A DNA stretch of 64,000 nucleotides from Bradyrhizobium erythrophlei (GTDB lineage Bacteria > Pseudomonadota > Alphaproteobacteria > Rhizobiales > Xanthobacteraceae). The position numbers were made by a program, and so were the translations under genes. Location: assembly GCF_900142985.1 (NCBI RefSeq), contig NZ_LT670849.1, positions 3,782,001 through 3,846,000 on the forward strand, written 5' to 3'. The notes under the pieces were generated by a model. It was not told the DNA's origin and made no database searches. It was given only the letters and a program-made list of their open reading frames with translations. Positions 37,377-46,085 of the stretch are shown piece by piece. Position 1 is the first letter of the stretch, and the number at the start of each line of letters is the position of its first letter.

Positions 37377-38276
37377 TCAGAGAGGCGGTTGCGGACGCAT
37401 CCAGTGCTGCTGCAAAAAATCTACGAAGGTGCGTACCTTCGGCAGAAGCAGGCGGTTGCGCAGGGTAAGGATGCTCAATGGCGTGGGCGACCGCTGATAG
37501 GCCTTGAGCACTATCCTGAGCCGTCCGTCGGCGAGATAATGCGCAACCTGCCATGACGGCACTCGGACGAGCCCGGCCCCGGCTAAAGCCGCACTGACCA
37601 ACGCATCGAAGTCATTGGCACAAAGCCGGGTTGGAATGCGCAGAGATCTTCGTACTGTGCCGTCCTGGAAACTCCATTCCGCCACACCTGGCACATCGCC
37701 GAAGGCCAGACAGTCGTGCTCGACCAGGTCGTCCGGCCTCGCCGGCTCGCCGCGGCGGCGCAGATAGTCCGGCGCAGCGCAGACAACAAGCTGGATGTCG
37801 TCGAGCTTGCGGACAATCAGGCCTGAGTCTTCTAGCGGTCCAAGGCGAAGCACGACATCAATACCTTCCTCGGCAAGACGCACCGGCCGATCCACCAGCA
37901 TCAGATCGATAGAAACCTGGGTCTGTTCCGCTAGAAAGTCGGGCAGCATTGGCGCCAAGCGCAACCGCCCGAGCAGCGACGGAGAGCTTACATGCAATCG
38001 GCCGGATGCGACTCCCCTCTGCGCCGTCAGGCCGCGTTCCGCCTCGGCAACCTCCTCTAAAATCTGCTTCGCCCGTTCGTAATAAAGCAGACCGGACTCC
38101 GTCAGCGAAAGATGGCGCGTGGTCCTTTCGACAAGCGTGGTGCCGAGAAACTCTTCGAGCGCCATGAGCTGGCGGCTGACAGAAGTCAGGGATTGGCCCA
38201 ATTGACGGCCTGCGGCCGACAGATTCCCCGCATCCGCAATCCTGACGAACACCCGCATCGCGGCAAACTTGTCCAT
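37377..38276 (-). CDS. LysR-family transcriptional regulator
   Basis: A 299-residue LysR protein: N-terminal winged HTH (RVFVRIADAGNLSAAGRQLG, SLTSVSRQLMALEEFLGTTL, ERTTRHLSLTESG) and a substrate-binding domain from about residue 90. It belongs to the CrgA/DsdC-like branch with short effector domains. It is divergent from the oxalate decarboxylase gene across 183 bases, the usual arrangement of a LysR regulator with its target. A decayed second copy of the gene and of its upstream DNA lies at 40111-40605. Its inducer may be oxalate or a related acid, inferred from the neighbour. Confidence 0.92.
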   Translation of the reverse strand: MDKFAAMRVFVRIADAGNLSAAGRQLGQSLTSVSRQLMALEEFLGTTLVERTTRHLSLTESGLLYYERAKQILEEVAEAERGLTAQRGVASGRLHVSSPSLLGRLRLAPMLPDFLAEQTQVSIDLMLVDRPVRLAEEGIDVVLRLGPLEDSGLIVRKLDDIQLVVCAAPDYLRRRGEPARPDDLVEHDCLAFGDVPGVAEWSFQDGTVRRSLRIPTRLCANDFDALVSAALAGAGLVRVPSWQVAHYLADGRLRIVLKAYQRSPTPLSILTLRNRLLLPKVRTFVDFLQQHWMRPQPPL

Positions 38277-38278
38277 AA

Positions 38279-38318
38279 CGGATTATCGCGAAAAACGGAA
38301 AGATGTCTCGCCAAATCT
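38279..38318. promoter_or_regulatory. Likely LysR operator region, duplicated at 40533-40572
   Basis: These 40 bases, just upstream of the LysR start, are identical to 40533-40572 next to the decayed LysR copy; similarity continues more weakly to about 38347 and 40603. The block contains CGGATTATCGCG and TCTCGCCAAATCT. Its retention while the adjacent coding copy has decayed is the reason to suspect a binding site. The exact LysR box was not identified. Confidence 0.5.
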
Positions 38319-38459
38319 TTAGGTACTCACCAAAACCGGGAGACTCCACATGCGGACAACGCGGGCTCGGCGTCCTGTGCGCAAACGAGCCTACCAACAA
38401 CCCGGCCTTCCCGTTTCGATTACATGAACTGAGGAAGGCCCTAACGACGAGGTAACATC

Positions 38460-39689
38460 ATGAACCCAATTTCACGTCGCAACATTCTTGCCGTCGGTGC
38501 CGCAGGCGGGCTTCTGGCCGCAAGCTCCGCGGCCATGGGGCAGACGAGCCCGCAGCTCCCGCAACCCAGTCGCGCTGCAGGTGTTGGCGGAAACGTCCCG
38601 GGCCCACGCGATATCACGCGCGACCGGGAAAATCCCGACATGCTCAATCCGCCGTCGACGGATCAGGGCACGCTGCCGAACTTGCGTTTTTCTTTTGCGG
38701 ATGCACATACAAAACAGTCCGACGGCGGCTGGACGCGGCAGGTCACTCAGCGCGAGCTCGGCATCTCCACTACACTGGCGGGCGTCGAGATGCGGCTGGA
38801 CGCCGGCAGTATCCGCGAACTGCATTGGCACAAGCAGGCCGAATGGGCCTACATGCTTTACGGCACCGCCCGCATCACCGCGATTGACCAGGATGGCAAT
38901 AATTTCGTCGACGACGTGGGCGTCGGCGACCTGTGGTATTTCCCGGGCGGCGTGCCGCATTCGATCCAGGGATTAGGTCCCGACGGCTGCGAATTCCTGC
39001 TGGTCTTCGACGATGGATCCTTTGACGAAGATGACACGTTCCTCATCACTGATTGGTTCAAGCGCATCCCCCAAGAGGTGCTAGGCAAGAACTTCGGCGT
39101 CTCCGGTGATAACTTTGCGCATCTGCCCGATCCGAGCCAGCGCTACATCTTCAAATCCGAGGTGCCCGGACCGCTCGGTCCTGACAGGCTCAGGGGCGCC
39201 AAGCCCGTGCCGCTAACCTTCAAGCATCAGCTCATGGCGCAGGATCCGATCCGCACCAAGGGCGGAACCGTGCGCATCGCCGATTCGAGCGTATTCAAAG
39301 CGTCCAAAAATATCGCGGTGGCCTTGGTTGAGATCGAGCCAGGCGGGATGCGCGAACTGCATTGGCATCCCAATGTGGATGAATGGCAATATTACATTGA
39401 AGGGCAGGCGCGCATGGGCGTGTTCGCTGCTCAAGGGGCAGCCCGGACATTCGACTACCGGGCCGGCGATGTCGGCTATGTGCCGTTCGCGATGGGCCAC
39501 TACATCGAGAACACCGGTAACACGCCGGTGCGTTTCCTCGAGATGTTCAGGAGCAGCTATTACGCAGACCTATCCCTCGACCAGTGGATGGCGCTGACGC
39601 CGCCGCAACTGCTCCGGGCGCACTTCCCGTTGGACCAGACCGTGATGGATAGCTTGCACAAGAAGAAATATCCGGTCGTGCCTGCCTGA
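38460..39689 (+). CDS. oxdC: Bicupin oxalate decarboxylase, Tat-exported
   Basis: A 409-residue protein with a twin-arginine leader ([20 protein letters not shown]) and two cupin domains. Domain 1 has [14 protein letters not shown] with His122, His124, Glu128 and a later His167 (GGVPHSIQG). Domain 2 has [15 protein letters not shown] with His301, His303, Glu308 and His347 (AMGHYIEN). These are the two Mn sites of OxdC. The lid loop over site 1 reads DEDDT where Bacillus OxdC has SENST; the catalytic Glu is kept, which favours decarboxylase over oxidase activity. It converts oxalate to formate and CO2, probably in the periplasm. It is divergent from a LysR regulator. Confidence 0.88.
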   Translation: MNPISRRNILAVGAAGGLLAASSAAMGQTSPQLPQPSRAAGVGGNVPGPRDITRDRENPDMLNPPSTDQGTLPNLRFSFADAHTKQSDGGWTRQVTQRELGISTTLAGVEMRLDAGSIRELHWHKQAEWAYMLYGTARITAIDQDGNNFVDDVGVGDLWYFPGGVPHSIQGLGPDGCEFLLVFDDGSFDEDDTFLITDWFKRIPQEVLGKNFGVSGDNFAHLPDPSQRYIFKSEVPGPLGPDRLRGAKPVPLTFKHQLMAQDPIRTKGGTVRIADSSVFKASKNIAVALVEIEPGGMRELHWHPNVDEWQYYIEGQARMGVFAAQGAARTFDYRAGDVGYVPFAMGHYIENTGNTPVRFLEMFRSSYYADLSLDQWMALTPPQLLRAHFPLDQTVMDSLHKKKYPVVPA

Positions 39690-39800
39690 GTATCCCCGTG
39701 ATGCGGCGCGCCGCCTGGTCGCAATTGCGACGGTGGCACGCCGCGTCCGATCGACGCCGGATACTTGCTCCAATGGCCGACGCGGGTGTCAGCGTCACCG

Positions 39801-40108
39801 TCAGAAGCGGAACCTCAATCCGACCGTTGGAGCGACATTGTTGCGCTGGAGAAAGCCGTAGGGCAGTCCGCCATTCACTTGCGTGAACATGATCCCGGAA
39901 TAGACATCCCACTTTGGTGCAAACCGCCAATCGACAGCGGCAGAGATCGCGTCGAACGTTCCGGCGCATTGCGGGTGCTCGGTGCCGACGCAGGGGGCGA
40001 GCCCCCCTCGGGGGTGCCGAAGAAAGAATTCTGAATATAGGCGCCGATCACATCCAGATTTTCTAGTAACAGCGTACTTGGCCCCGACCCACATGGTCTG
40101 AAATTTCT
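39801..40108 (-). pseudogene. 3' remnant of a porin gene, joined to a LysR remnant
   Basis: The minus strand encodes MWVGAKYAVT, then after a frameshift NLDVIGAYIQNSFFG, and after another CAGTFDAISAAVDWRFAPKW and NVAPTVGLRFRF, ending in the terminal Phe of outer-membrane porins. It closely resembles the last about 100 residues of the intact porin at 54906-56387 (TGVKYAITNNLDVTGAYY, CRGTFDAVSFVADWQFAKKF, DPTVGLRFRF). It is therefore the tail of a related but not identical porin gene. At about 40108 it passes without a gap into LysR sequence, forming a chimeric frame. Confidence 0.8.
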
Positions 40109-40530
40109 TGTCTTCCAGCGGTCCAATGCGAAGGGCGACATAGATACCTTCCTCGGCGAGTCGTACCGGTGGATCCACCAGCATCAGATCGACGGAGACC
40201 CGAGTCTGCTCCGCCAGAAAGCCGGGCAGCATTGGCGCCAGTCGCAACCGACCGAGCAGCGATGGAGCTCTGACATTTTTACCGGCCGGACGCGACTCCC
40301 GTCTGCATTGTCAGGCCGCGCTCCGCCTCGGCGACCTCCTTAAAAAACTGCTTCGCCCGTTCGTAGTAGAGTAGACCCGACTCAATCAGCGAGAGATGGC
40401 GCGTCGTCCTCTCGACAAGCGTCGTGCCGAGGACCTCTTCGAGTGCCATGAGCTGGCGGCTGACGGAGGTCAGGGAAAGACCCAGCTGACGGCCTGCGGC
40501 TGACAGATTCCCGCCGTGAATTTGTCCATG
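40109..40530 (-). pseudogene. Decayed copy of the LysR gene at 37377-38276
   Basis: The minus strand from 40530 starts with the same MDKF codons as the intact LysR, lacks about 35 bases of the first helix region and then follows GNLSAAGRQLG, SLTSVSRQLMALEE and ERTTRHLSLIESG. It meets a TAA in GVASGR near 40287 and resumes in another frame with LLGRLRLAPMLPGFLAEQT up to LRIGPLED. It ends abruptly in porin sequence. With a deletion, a stop or frameshift and no effector domain, it cannot make a working regulator. Its similarity to the intact gene shows a segmental duplication. Confidence 0.85.
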
Positions 40531-40532
40531 CG

Positions 40533-40572
40533 CGGATTATCGCGAAAAACGGAAAGATGTCTCGCCAAATCT
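40533..40572. repeat. Second copy of the LysR upstream region
   Basis: Identical over 40 bases to 38279-38318, and lying in the same position relative to the decayed LysR gene, directly before the reductase gene at 40641. If the intact LysR protein binds the first copy, it may also act here and control the reductase/MFS genes. Confidence 0.75.
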
Positions 40573-40640
40573 CCGGATAGTCACCACTGCCGGGAGACTC
40601 CATGTTCTCATCGTTGGATGACAGAACAGAGGAGCAAGCC

Positions 40641-41675
40641 ATGAAGATCTGCGTATTCGGGGCTGGTGCAATCGGCGGTTACATGGCGGGCGAACTCGCA
40701 TTGGCAGGCCATGATGTATCTGCCATTGCCCGCGGTCCGCATCTAGCGGCCGTTCAAAGCCACGGACTCAAGTTAATCGTGGATGGACAGACGCGCACGG
40801 TAGACTTACCGGCGAGCGACGACCCGGCGGCGTTTGGCCCGCAGGATGTCGTAATCTGTGCGCTGAAGGCGCAACAGGCCCACGCCAACGCCGGCGCGTT
40901 TGCTCCGCTGCTCGGTCCGAAAACCGCCGTTCTCACAGCGATGAATGGCATTCCCTGGTGGTATTTCTACAAGGAGGGTGGCCGGCACGACGGCCATCAT
41001 TTGCAAAGCGTCGACCCCGGCGCCGCGCAATGGAATGCGATTGGACCCGAGCGCGCCATCGGCTGCGTCGTCGACCCCGCCTGCGAAGTCGTGGCGCCCG
41101 GGGTGATCGAACATCGCCTGTTCAAGCGCTTCACCATCGGCGAGCCCGACGGTTCTACATCGGACCGCATCTTGGCTCTGCGCGATGCGTTGGTTTCGGC
41201 CGGCTTCGATGCGCCGATCCGTGACACAATCCGCTGGAGCATCTGGCTCAAGCTGTGGGGCAACGTCTGTTTCAACCCGATCAGCGCTTTGACCCTCGCG
41301 ACTCTCGATCGCGTCACCTCCGAGCCCGGCTTGCGCGCCCTGTGCAAATCCATCATGGCCGAAGCGGAGGCGATAACTGCATCGCTAGGTCTTACCATTC
41401 CAAAACAAATGATGGAGAGGCGGCTGAACGCAGCCGGCTCTGTGATCGGTCACAAAATTTCGATGCTGCAAGACCTCGAACGAGGCCGATCCATGGAGAT
41501 CGATGCACTCGTCACCGCGGTCCAGGAAATGGGCCGTCTCGTCAAGATCGCAACACCAACGATCGATGCGGTGCTCGCCCTTGTGCAGGAGCGCGGTCGG
41601 CAAGCTGGACTCTACAGTAACGACATCAGCCAGGTTGATGGGAACGACGCATGCTCGGATTACAGACTCGATTGA
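40641..41675 (+). CDS. Ketopantoate reductase-like (ApbA/PanE family) dehydrogenase
   Basis: A 344-residue protein from ATG 40641, preceded by GAGGAGC. It has the N-terminal NADP-binding GAGAIGGYMAGELALAGH, the VVICALKAQQ segment, and the C-terminal catalytic region WLKLWGNVCFNPISAL (Lys and Asn of the family). PanE reduces 2-dehydropantoate to pantoate; paralogues in catabolic clusters reduce other 2-keto acids, which is likely here because the gene is clustered with an MFS transporter and not with pan genes. A remnant of a related reductase lies at 52218-52547. A copy of the LysR upstream region sits directly before it. Confidence 0.87.
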   Translation: MKICVFGAGAIGGYMAGELALAGHDVSAIARGPHLAAVQSHGLKLIVDGQTRTVDLPASDDPAAFGPQDVVICALKAQQAHANAGAFAPLLGPKTAVLTAMNGIPWWYFYKEGGRHDGHHLQSVDPGAAQWNAIGPERAIGCVVDPACEVVAPGVIEHRLFKRFTIGEPDGSTSDRILALRDALVSAGFDAPIRDTIRWSIWLKLWGNVCFNPISALTLATLDRVTSEPGLRALCKSIMAEAEAITASLGLTIPKQMMERRLNAAGSVIGHKISMLQDLERGRSMEIDALVTAVQEMGRLVKIATPTIDAVLALVQERGRQAGLYSNDISQVDGNDACSDYRLD

Positions 41676-41740
41676 GCGCCGAAAAGGGCAGGCCTCGTGC
41701 CGCAGCAATCCCTTACGCATTAGAAAAAGGGGGGAAGACA

Positions 41741-41968
41741 GTGGCCAAGGACAATGCGTCTTGCGGCTGGTCGAGGCGGACGGCCGGCACTCCTCTACTT
41801 TCCTCGTCGATCAACTTTAGCATCACGCTGGTGATGGCAATTGCGTGCGGGTTGGCGGCTGCCAGCGTTTGCTACGACCAATCTGGGCTCGGCATCATGG
41901 GAGCTGCCTTGTCCGTTCTCGCCGCCCAACTCGTCAAAATCCCTCCCGTCAAGCCGACCGCGCGTTAG
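41741..41968 (+). pseudogene. Broken partial copy of the 5' end of the following MFS gene
   Basis: From GTG 41741 the frame gives 75 residues, including PLLSSSINFSITLVMAIACG and LAAASVCYDQSGLGIMGAAL, which match PLSSSISYGLTLVMAIACG and VAAANIYYNQPMLGIMEAAF at the start of the MFS protein encoded from 41986. The upstream DNA matches too (both have CGTTAGAAAAA-type and GAAGAC before the start). The copy stops after about 70 codons. It could be translated as a small membrane peptide, but it is better read as a tandem duplication remnant. Confidence 0.75.
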
Positions 41969-41985
41969 AAAAATAGGAGAAGACC

Positions 41986-43203
41986 ATGGCTATGGACAGT
42001 GCACCTCACGACCGCTCGTGGCCGATAGGAGACGACCCTCTGTCGTCATCGATCAGCTATGGCTTGACGCTGGTGATGGCGATTGCATGCGGCGTGGCGG
42101 CCGCAAACATTTACTATAACCAACCCATGCTCGGCATCATGGAAGCCGCTTTCCCGGGCCAGGTCGTCGTGACCGAGCTCGTGCCAACGGCGACCCAGCT
42201 CGGTTTCGCCACCGGCCTTTTGTTGCTGGTGCCGTTGGGAGACCGATTCGAACGACGGCGTCTTATCCTGATTCAGTTCGCGGCACTCGCGCTGTCGCTG
42301 GCTGCAGCCGCTCTCGCCCCTGACGCCTGGTCACTCGTGGTTGCATCGGTATTCGTCGGCGTGGCATCAAGCGTGGCACAGCAAATCGTGCCGTTCGCGG
42401 CAGAGTTGGCCCCACCCGGCCGCCGGGGTGCGACTATCGGAACCGTGATGAGCGGCCTCCTCTGCGGTATCCTGTTTGGGCGCGCCCTTGCCGGCGCGAT
42501 TGGCGACCACTATGGCTGGCGCGCCACGTTCTGGCTCGGCTTGCTCCTGGCGGTTGCGGTGGGCTTGTTGTTGGCGGCGATTTTACCAAGAAGTCACCCT
42601 AAAACCCACGAAGGCTACGGAGCCCTCCTCAAATCTCTGGTTATCGTCTGGCGGGAAGAGCCGGAATTGCGACGGGCAACGATCATCCAGGGCTGCCTGT
42701 TCGGCTCGTTCAGCGTCCTCTGGACTATCCTGGCGCTACAACTCGACGTCCGATACCGCCTCAGCGCCGAAATCGCCGGCCTGTTCGGCATCGTCGGCGC
42801 CGTTGGCGTACTCTTTGCGCCTGTCGCCGGGAAGATCGCCGATCGAAAAGGTCCCCATGCCGTCATCGGACTTGGCAGCGCCATCATGCTCGCGTCCTGG
42901 GTGTCTTTTGAAGTGTGGGGCACGATCGCCGGCCTGATCGTCGGCGTCATTCTGCTGGACTTCGGCGAGCAAGGTGCGCTGGTCTCGAACCAGCACGTCA
43001 TTTATGCGCTTCGCCCGGAAGCGCGTAACCGGTTGAACACGATCTTCATGGGCGGAATGTTTGTGGGCGGCGCGGTCGGCTCAGCGGGCGCGAGCCTCGC
43101 TTGGCAATTGGCCGGTTGGGCCGCTGTCTGCACTTTTGGGGCAGCCCTGGTCGCTATCGCCCTTTCCCTGCATGCTTGCGGTCGCGTAGCCGAGAAACGC
43201 TGA
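41986..43203 (+). CDS. MFS transporter (12 TM)
   Basis: A 405-residue transporter starting at ATG 41986 with AGGAGA upstream. It has LTLVMAIACGVAAANIYYNQ as first helix, PLGDRFERRRLILIQF as the helix 2-3 loop signature, GRRGATIGTVMSGLLCG and a second-half loop GKIADRKGPHAVIG. It resembles the YnfM/AraJ-like DHA1 subgroup. It probably exports or imports an organic acid related to the reductase encoded just upstream. The protein looks complete with twelve hydrophobic segments. Confidence 0.88.
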   Translation: MAMDSAPHDRSWPIGDDPLSSSISYGLTLVMAIACGVAAANIYYNQPMLGIMEAAFPGQVVVTELVPTATQLGFATGLLLLVPLGDRFERRRLILIQFAALALSLAAAALAPDAWSLVVASVFVGVASSVAQQIVPFAAELAPPGRRGATIGTVMSGLLCGILFGRALAGAIGDHYGWRATFWLGLLLAVAVGLLLAAILPRSHPKTHEGYGALLKSLVIVWREEPELRRATIIQGCLFGSFSVLWTILALQLDVRYRLSAEIAGLFGIVGAVGVLFAPVAGKIADRKGPHAVIGLGSAIMLASWVSFEVWGTIAGLIVGVILLDFGEQGALVSNQHVIYALRPEARNRLNTIFMGGMFVGGAVGSAGASLAWQLAGWAAVCTFGAALVAIALSLHACGRVAEKR

Positions 43204-43208
43204 ACAAC

Positions 43209-43382
43209 ATGCTACAAAAACGCCCGATCGATCGGCCGATGAATAGCTTCGGCATGACACGGCTATTAAGCCTGAATGCAGGGTTCGTGGACACGGTGGG
43301 CTTCCTTGGCCTGGAAGGATCGTTCACAGCGCACATCACGGGCAATTTCGTAACCCTAGCCCAGGATTTTGAGTTCAAATGA
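43209..43382 (+). pseudogene. N-terminal fragment of a DUF1275 (YoaK-like) membrane protein
   Basis: Starting six bases after the MFS stop, the frame encodes RLLSLNAGFVDTVGFLGLEG followed by SFTAHITGNFVTLAQ, the start of DUF1275 membrane proteins (usually about 220 residues). It then runs into an unrelated DFEFK stop. Only the first helix and a half remain, so the gene is truncated. Confidence 0.7.
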
Positions 43383-43788
43383 CCGCCCAATCGGACTAGA
43401 TCACCACAGTGTCGTTTCGATCACGTCACCGATTTCTCGAAGATAGGCTTTGACCTTCGCGGCAATTCGGCCGCGAAGGACTCTCGCAAATCCCAAAATG
43501 CGCGAAAGGCTTCTCCACTGCGGGCGTCCGAAATGCTTTTCGCTGTCCATCAATCCCATGTCCGACCGCTCGAGGCGCTCTCGGCTTTTCGATGCGTTGC
43601 TGGTTCGCGGCAATCGTTTCAAACTCAAATCTTGGGTTCTTTCAAAAAATGGGAAACATTTTTGCAAAATGGCCACCGCAACCCCTCCAAAGTTGAAGGC
43701 GATTGCGGGACGATTGCGGTAAAGACTTGCAAGGGATAAGATTTTCCGAGGAAGTACGCCCTTCATCGGAACAGTCTAGCGAGGGGAC
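43383..43788. other. Region without a clear gene; doubtful minus-strand ORF
   Basis: A minus-strand frame ending at 43401 has a protein-like end (MDSEKHFGRPQWRSLSRILG, FARVLRGRIAAKVKAYLREI) that could be a 50-residue peptide from ATG 43550, but there is no family match and no good ribosome-binding site. The DNA at 43620-43700 is AT-rich and probably contains the AraC gene promoter. Confidence 0.35.
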
Positions 43789-44697
43789 ATGGATAGTCAG
43801 ACGTCCACCTTACAGCGCGGACCGGAATATTTTGCCAAGTTGGCGGAACGGTTTGGGCATGCTCCCAAGATCGTCATCTCCTCGAACGACTTTCATCTCC
43901 ATCATTACGAAGTTGTACCTGGGGGATGGCGCCACGAGCCGCTCGACTATTGCCGGATCGCAGTACAGCAAGTTGGCTCTCCTCGAATGGTTCGAGCCAT
44001 CGACGGACGGTCGGAGCGGCAGCTCCGGCCGGCCGGACACATTTCAGTCAGCCCCTCAGCGACGTCGCAAAGCTGGTCGTGGGATCAGAAGATGCAGATG
44101 AGCCTGCTCTTTGTCGCGAACCATATCTTGGAAGAACTTTCGGTTGAAGCCGGCATTCCCTTAGACATCGGTATGCGAACTCCGTTAGCTGAAGACGACA
44201 AGCTAATAAGATCCTCAGTCGCACATTTGATCGAGGAGCACTCCCGCGGTTTTGGTGTCCCGCAACTTCTCATCGGAGCCGCGGGACGTCATATAGCGGC
44301 TCATCTTCTTTTTGCTTACTCGCCAGAAAGGGACGTCGACCTCACCGGCCGAATGGCGGACTGGCAGCTGAAGCGTGCAATCGAATTCATACATTCCCAT
44401 GCGTGCGAAGATATAGGATTGGCCGAACTTGCAGGTTCAACGGGTTTGCCGCCGCATTATTTCTGCCGGATATTCAGGAAGACTGTCGGCATTCCACCTT
44501 ACCGCTACCTTTTGAATTGCAGAATGGAGGCGGCCAAGCGGCTTTTGGTCACCAGCGATTTGGCAGTTACTGCGATCGCCCTGGAAGTTGGCTTTTCGAG
44601 CCACGCCCATTTCAGCACCGCGTTTAAGCGGCTCGTTGGTCAAACGCCAGCCGCATATCGGAAGGCAGTAAGCCCGAATGTCGTATTACCAAGTTAG
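43789..44697 (+). CDS. AraC-family transcriptional regulator
   Basis: A 302-residue regulator. The C-terminal third contains the two helix-turn-helix motifs of AraC/XylS proteins: IGLAELAGSTGLPPHYFCRI and VTAIALEVGFSSHAHFSTAF, with the linking FRKTVGIPPYRYLLNCRM and the family end FKRLVGQTPAAYRK. The N-terminal part is a sensing domain of unknown ligand. It precedes the amidohydrolase cluster in the same direction with a 365-base gap and probably activates it. Confidence 0.92.
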   Translation: MDSQTSTLQRGPEYFAKLAERFGHAPKIVISSNDFHLHHYEVVPGGWRHEPLDYCRIAVQQVGSPRMVRAIDGRSERQLRPAGHISVSPSATSQSWSWDQKMQMSLLFVANHILEELSVEAGIPLDIGMRTPLAEDDKLIRSSVAHLIEEHSRGFGVPQLLIGAAGRHIAAHLLFAYSPERDVDLTGRMADWQLKRAIEFIHSHACEDIGLAELAGSTGLPPHYFCRIFRKTVGIPPYRYLLNCRMEAAKRLLVTSDLAVTAIALEVGFSSHAHFSTAFKRLVGQTPAAYRKAVSPNVVLPS

Positions 44698-45062
44698 ACG
44701 GTCCAATTCACCGGCTAAGTAGTATTCAGACCTGTTGGCGCAACCTGGCTAGGGCGGTCACGGTAGGCCAGCCTATACTCATCAGTTGATGATCCAGCGC
44801 ACGCAAAATTCACGCGCTCGCGAATGTCGGAAACGCCGATCTGATTGTGACCGTCGAATTCCTGGACAACGCGAACCTGCCTTTGGCTTCGGAATGTGAA
44901 GCAGCGCCGACCTGCGGAAAATAACGCGTCGCGCTCGTCTCCGTCCCCACCCGATCAAAACTGCAAAATCCCGAAACCGCATCCCAATCCGGGCAAGCGC
45001 AAGACCCATCGGATGATAACTCTCCGCAACAAAGATATTCAACCATTCCGGAGAACCGAACA
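44698..45062. other. Intergenic region upstream of the amidohydrolase operon
   Basis: It should contain the promoter and any AraC site for the genes from 45063. A minus-strand frame here overlaps that promoter and has no protein features. No distinct direct repeats were picked out. Confidence 0.4.
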
Positions 45063-46085
45063 ATGCTGCTGAATGATGTTTTCGTATTCGACAACGCCGT
45101 ACACATGTACGACCTCTCGGACGAAAATCTGGTCCGGAGTGATAGCGCTCTTGATCGCGCTTACCATCTGCATCTGGGAGATGTCCGCAGAACCGCCGGC
45201 CAGGAATCCACATACGGAAACGGGAACATGTTTTCCAGTTTTGCCAGACGGTGGAACACAGCCGATCTTGGCCGACTGTTGTTCAAGGATTCAGTTACGG
45301 ATATGGCGATGGCGCAAGCCGTTCCGCTTTATGATGTCTACAAAAGGGGCTTTGCACCGGTCGAAGCACAATATGAATTCGCAAAAGCCTTTCCCGATCG
45401 CGTGATGTTTTGTGGCGGAGTTGATCCGCTCTATCCCAGTCTCGATGCGGCGCTCGCTGAAATGGATCGCCAAGTTAACGAATTGGGAGCGCGCTCATTC
45501 AAATTCTACAATGCACATATCGGCCAGGCATGGCGCGCCGATGATCAAAAAATTGCTTATCCGATGTACGAGCGGGCAAGAAAGCTCGGCATCAAGGTCA
45601 TACAATTCCACAAGGGATTCCCGATCAGTCGAGCAAATCTGGAAGACCTTAGTCCGTTGGATATTCAACGAGCCGCAACTGACTTTCCCGATCTAACATT
45701 TGCAATCCACCATCTTGCGCTGCCGTACTTTGAAGAGACTGTCTACATCGCCGCGCGATTTCCGAACGTCATTCTTGTGCTCTCGGGTACGATGCATCTG
45801 CCGATGATCGCCCCGTGGCAATTCCAAGAGTATATGGGACGATTGCTGCGGGATGTCGGCGCGGATCGCATCCTGTGGGGGTCGGAGGCGCCGCTTTTTG
45901 GAAATCCCCAGCCGATAATCGAGTGGTTCTGGAATATGCGGATCGATCCGCAACTACAGGACCGTTATGGATACCCGGAGATCACCGAAGACGACAAGCG
46001 CAAGATTCTCGGCGAAAATCAGGCGCGCTTGTTTGACGTCGATATTGACCAGGCAAAGGCCAGTGCTATCGCGAGAGCCGCATGA
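45063..46085 (+). CDS. Amidohydrolase-family (ACMSD-like) hydrolase or decarboxylase with atypical metal site
   Basis: A 340-residue TIM-barrel protein of the amidohydrolase-2 group, which includes decarboxylases such as ACMSD and gamma-resorcylate decarboxylase. The usual N-terminal His-x-His reads VHMYD (His14, Tyr16). Other expected ligands are His183 in VIQFHKGFP, the His216-His217 pair in FAIHHLALPYFEE, and Glu275 in WGSEAPLFG where most members have Asp. The metal centre is therefore unusual. GGAG precedes ATG 45063. Its stop overlaps the NifU-like gene (ATGA). It probably acts in the degradation of an aromatic or cyclic acid. Confidence 0.8.
   Translation: MLLNDVFVFDNAVHMYDLSDENLVRSDSALDRAYHLHLGDVRRTAGQESTYGNGNMFSSFARRWNTADLGRLLFKDSVTDMAMAQAVPLYDVYKRGFAPVEAQYEFAKAFPDRVMFCGGVDPLYPSLDAALAEMDRQVNELGARSFKFYNAHIGQAWRADDQKIAYPMYERARKLGIKVIQFHKGFPISRANLEDLSPLDIQRAATDFPDLTFAIHHLALPYFEETVYIAARFPNVILVLSGTMHLPMIAPWQFQEYMGRLLRDVGADRILWGSEAPLFGNPQPIIEWFWNMRIDPQLQDRYGYPEITEDDKRKILGENQARLFDVDIDQAKASAIARAA

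Noticed and set aside
39801..40247. 148-codon LysR/porin frame as a genuine chimeric protein
   Set aside because: It lacks the LysR DNA-binding part and a signal peptide, and contains frameshifted porin sequence; best read as a fusion of two remnants.
43401..43766. 121-codon minus-strand frame
   Set aside because: Only its last 50 residues look protein-like; no start signal and no family, so it is mentioned only as doubtful.
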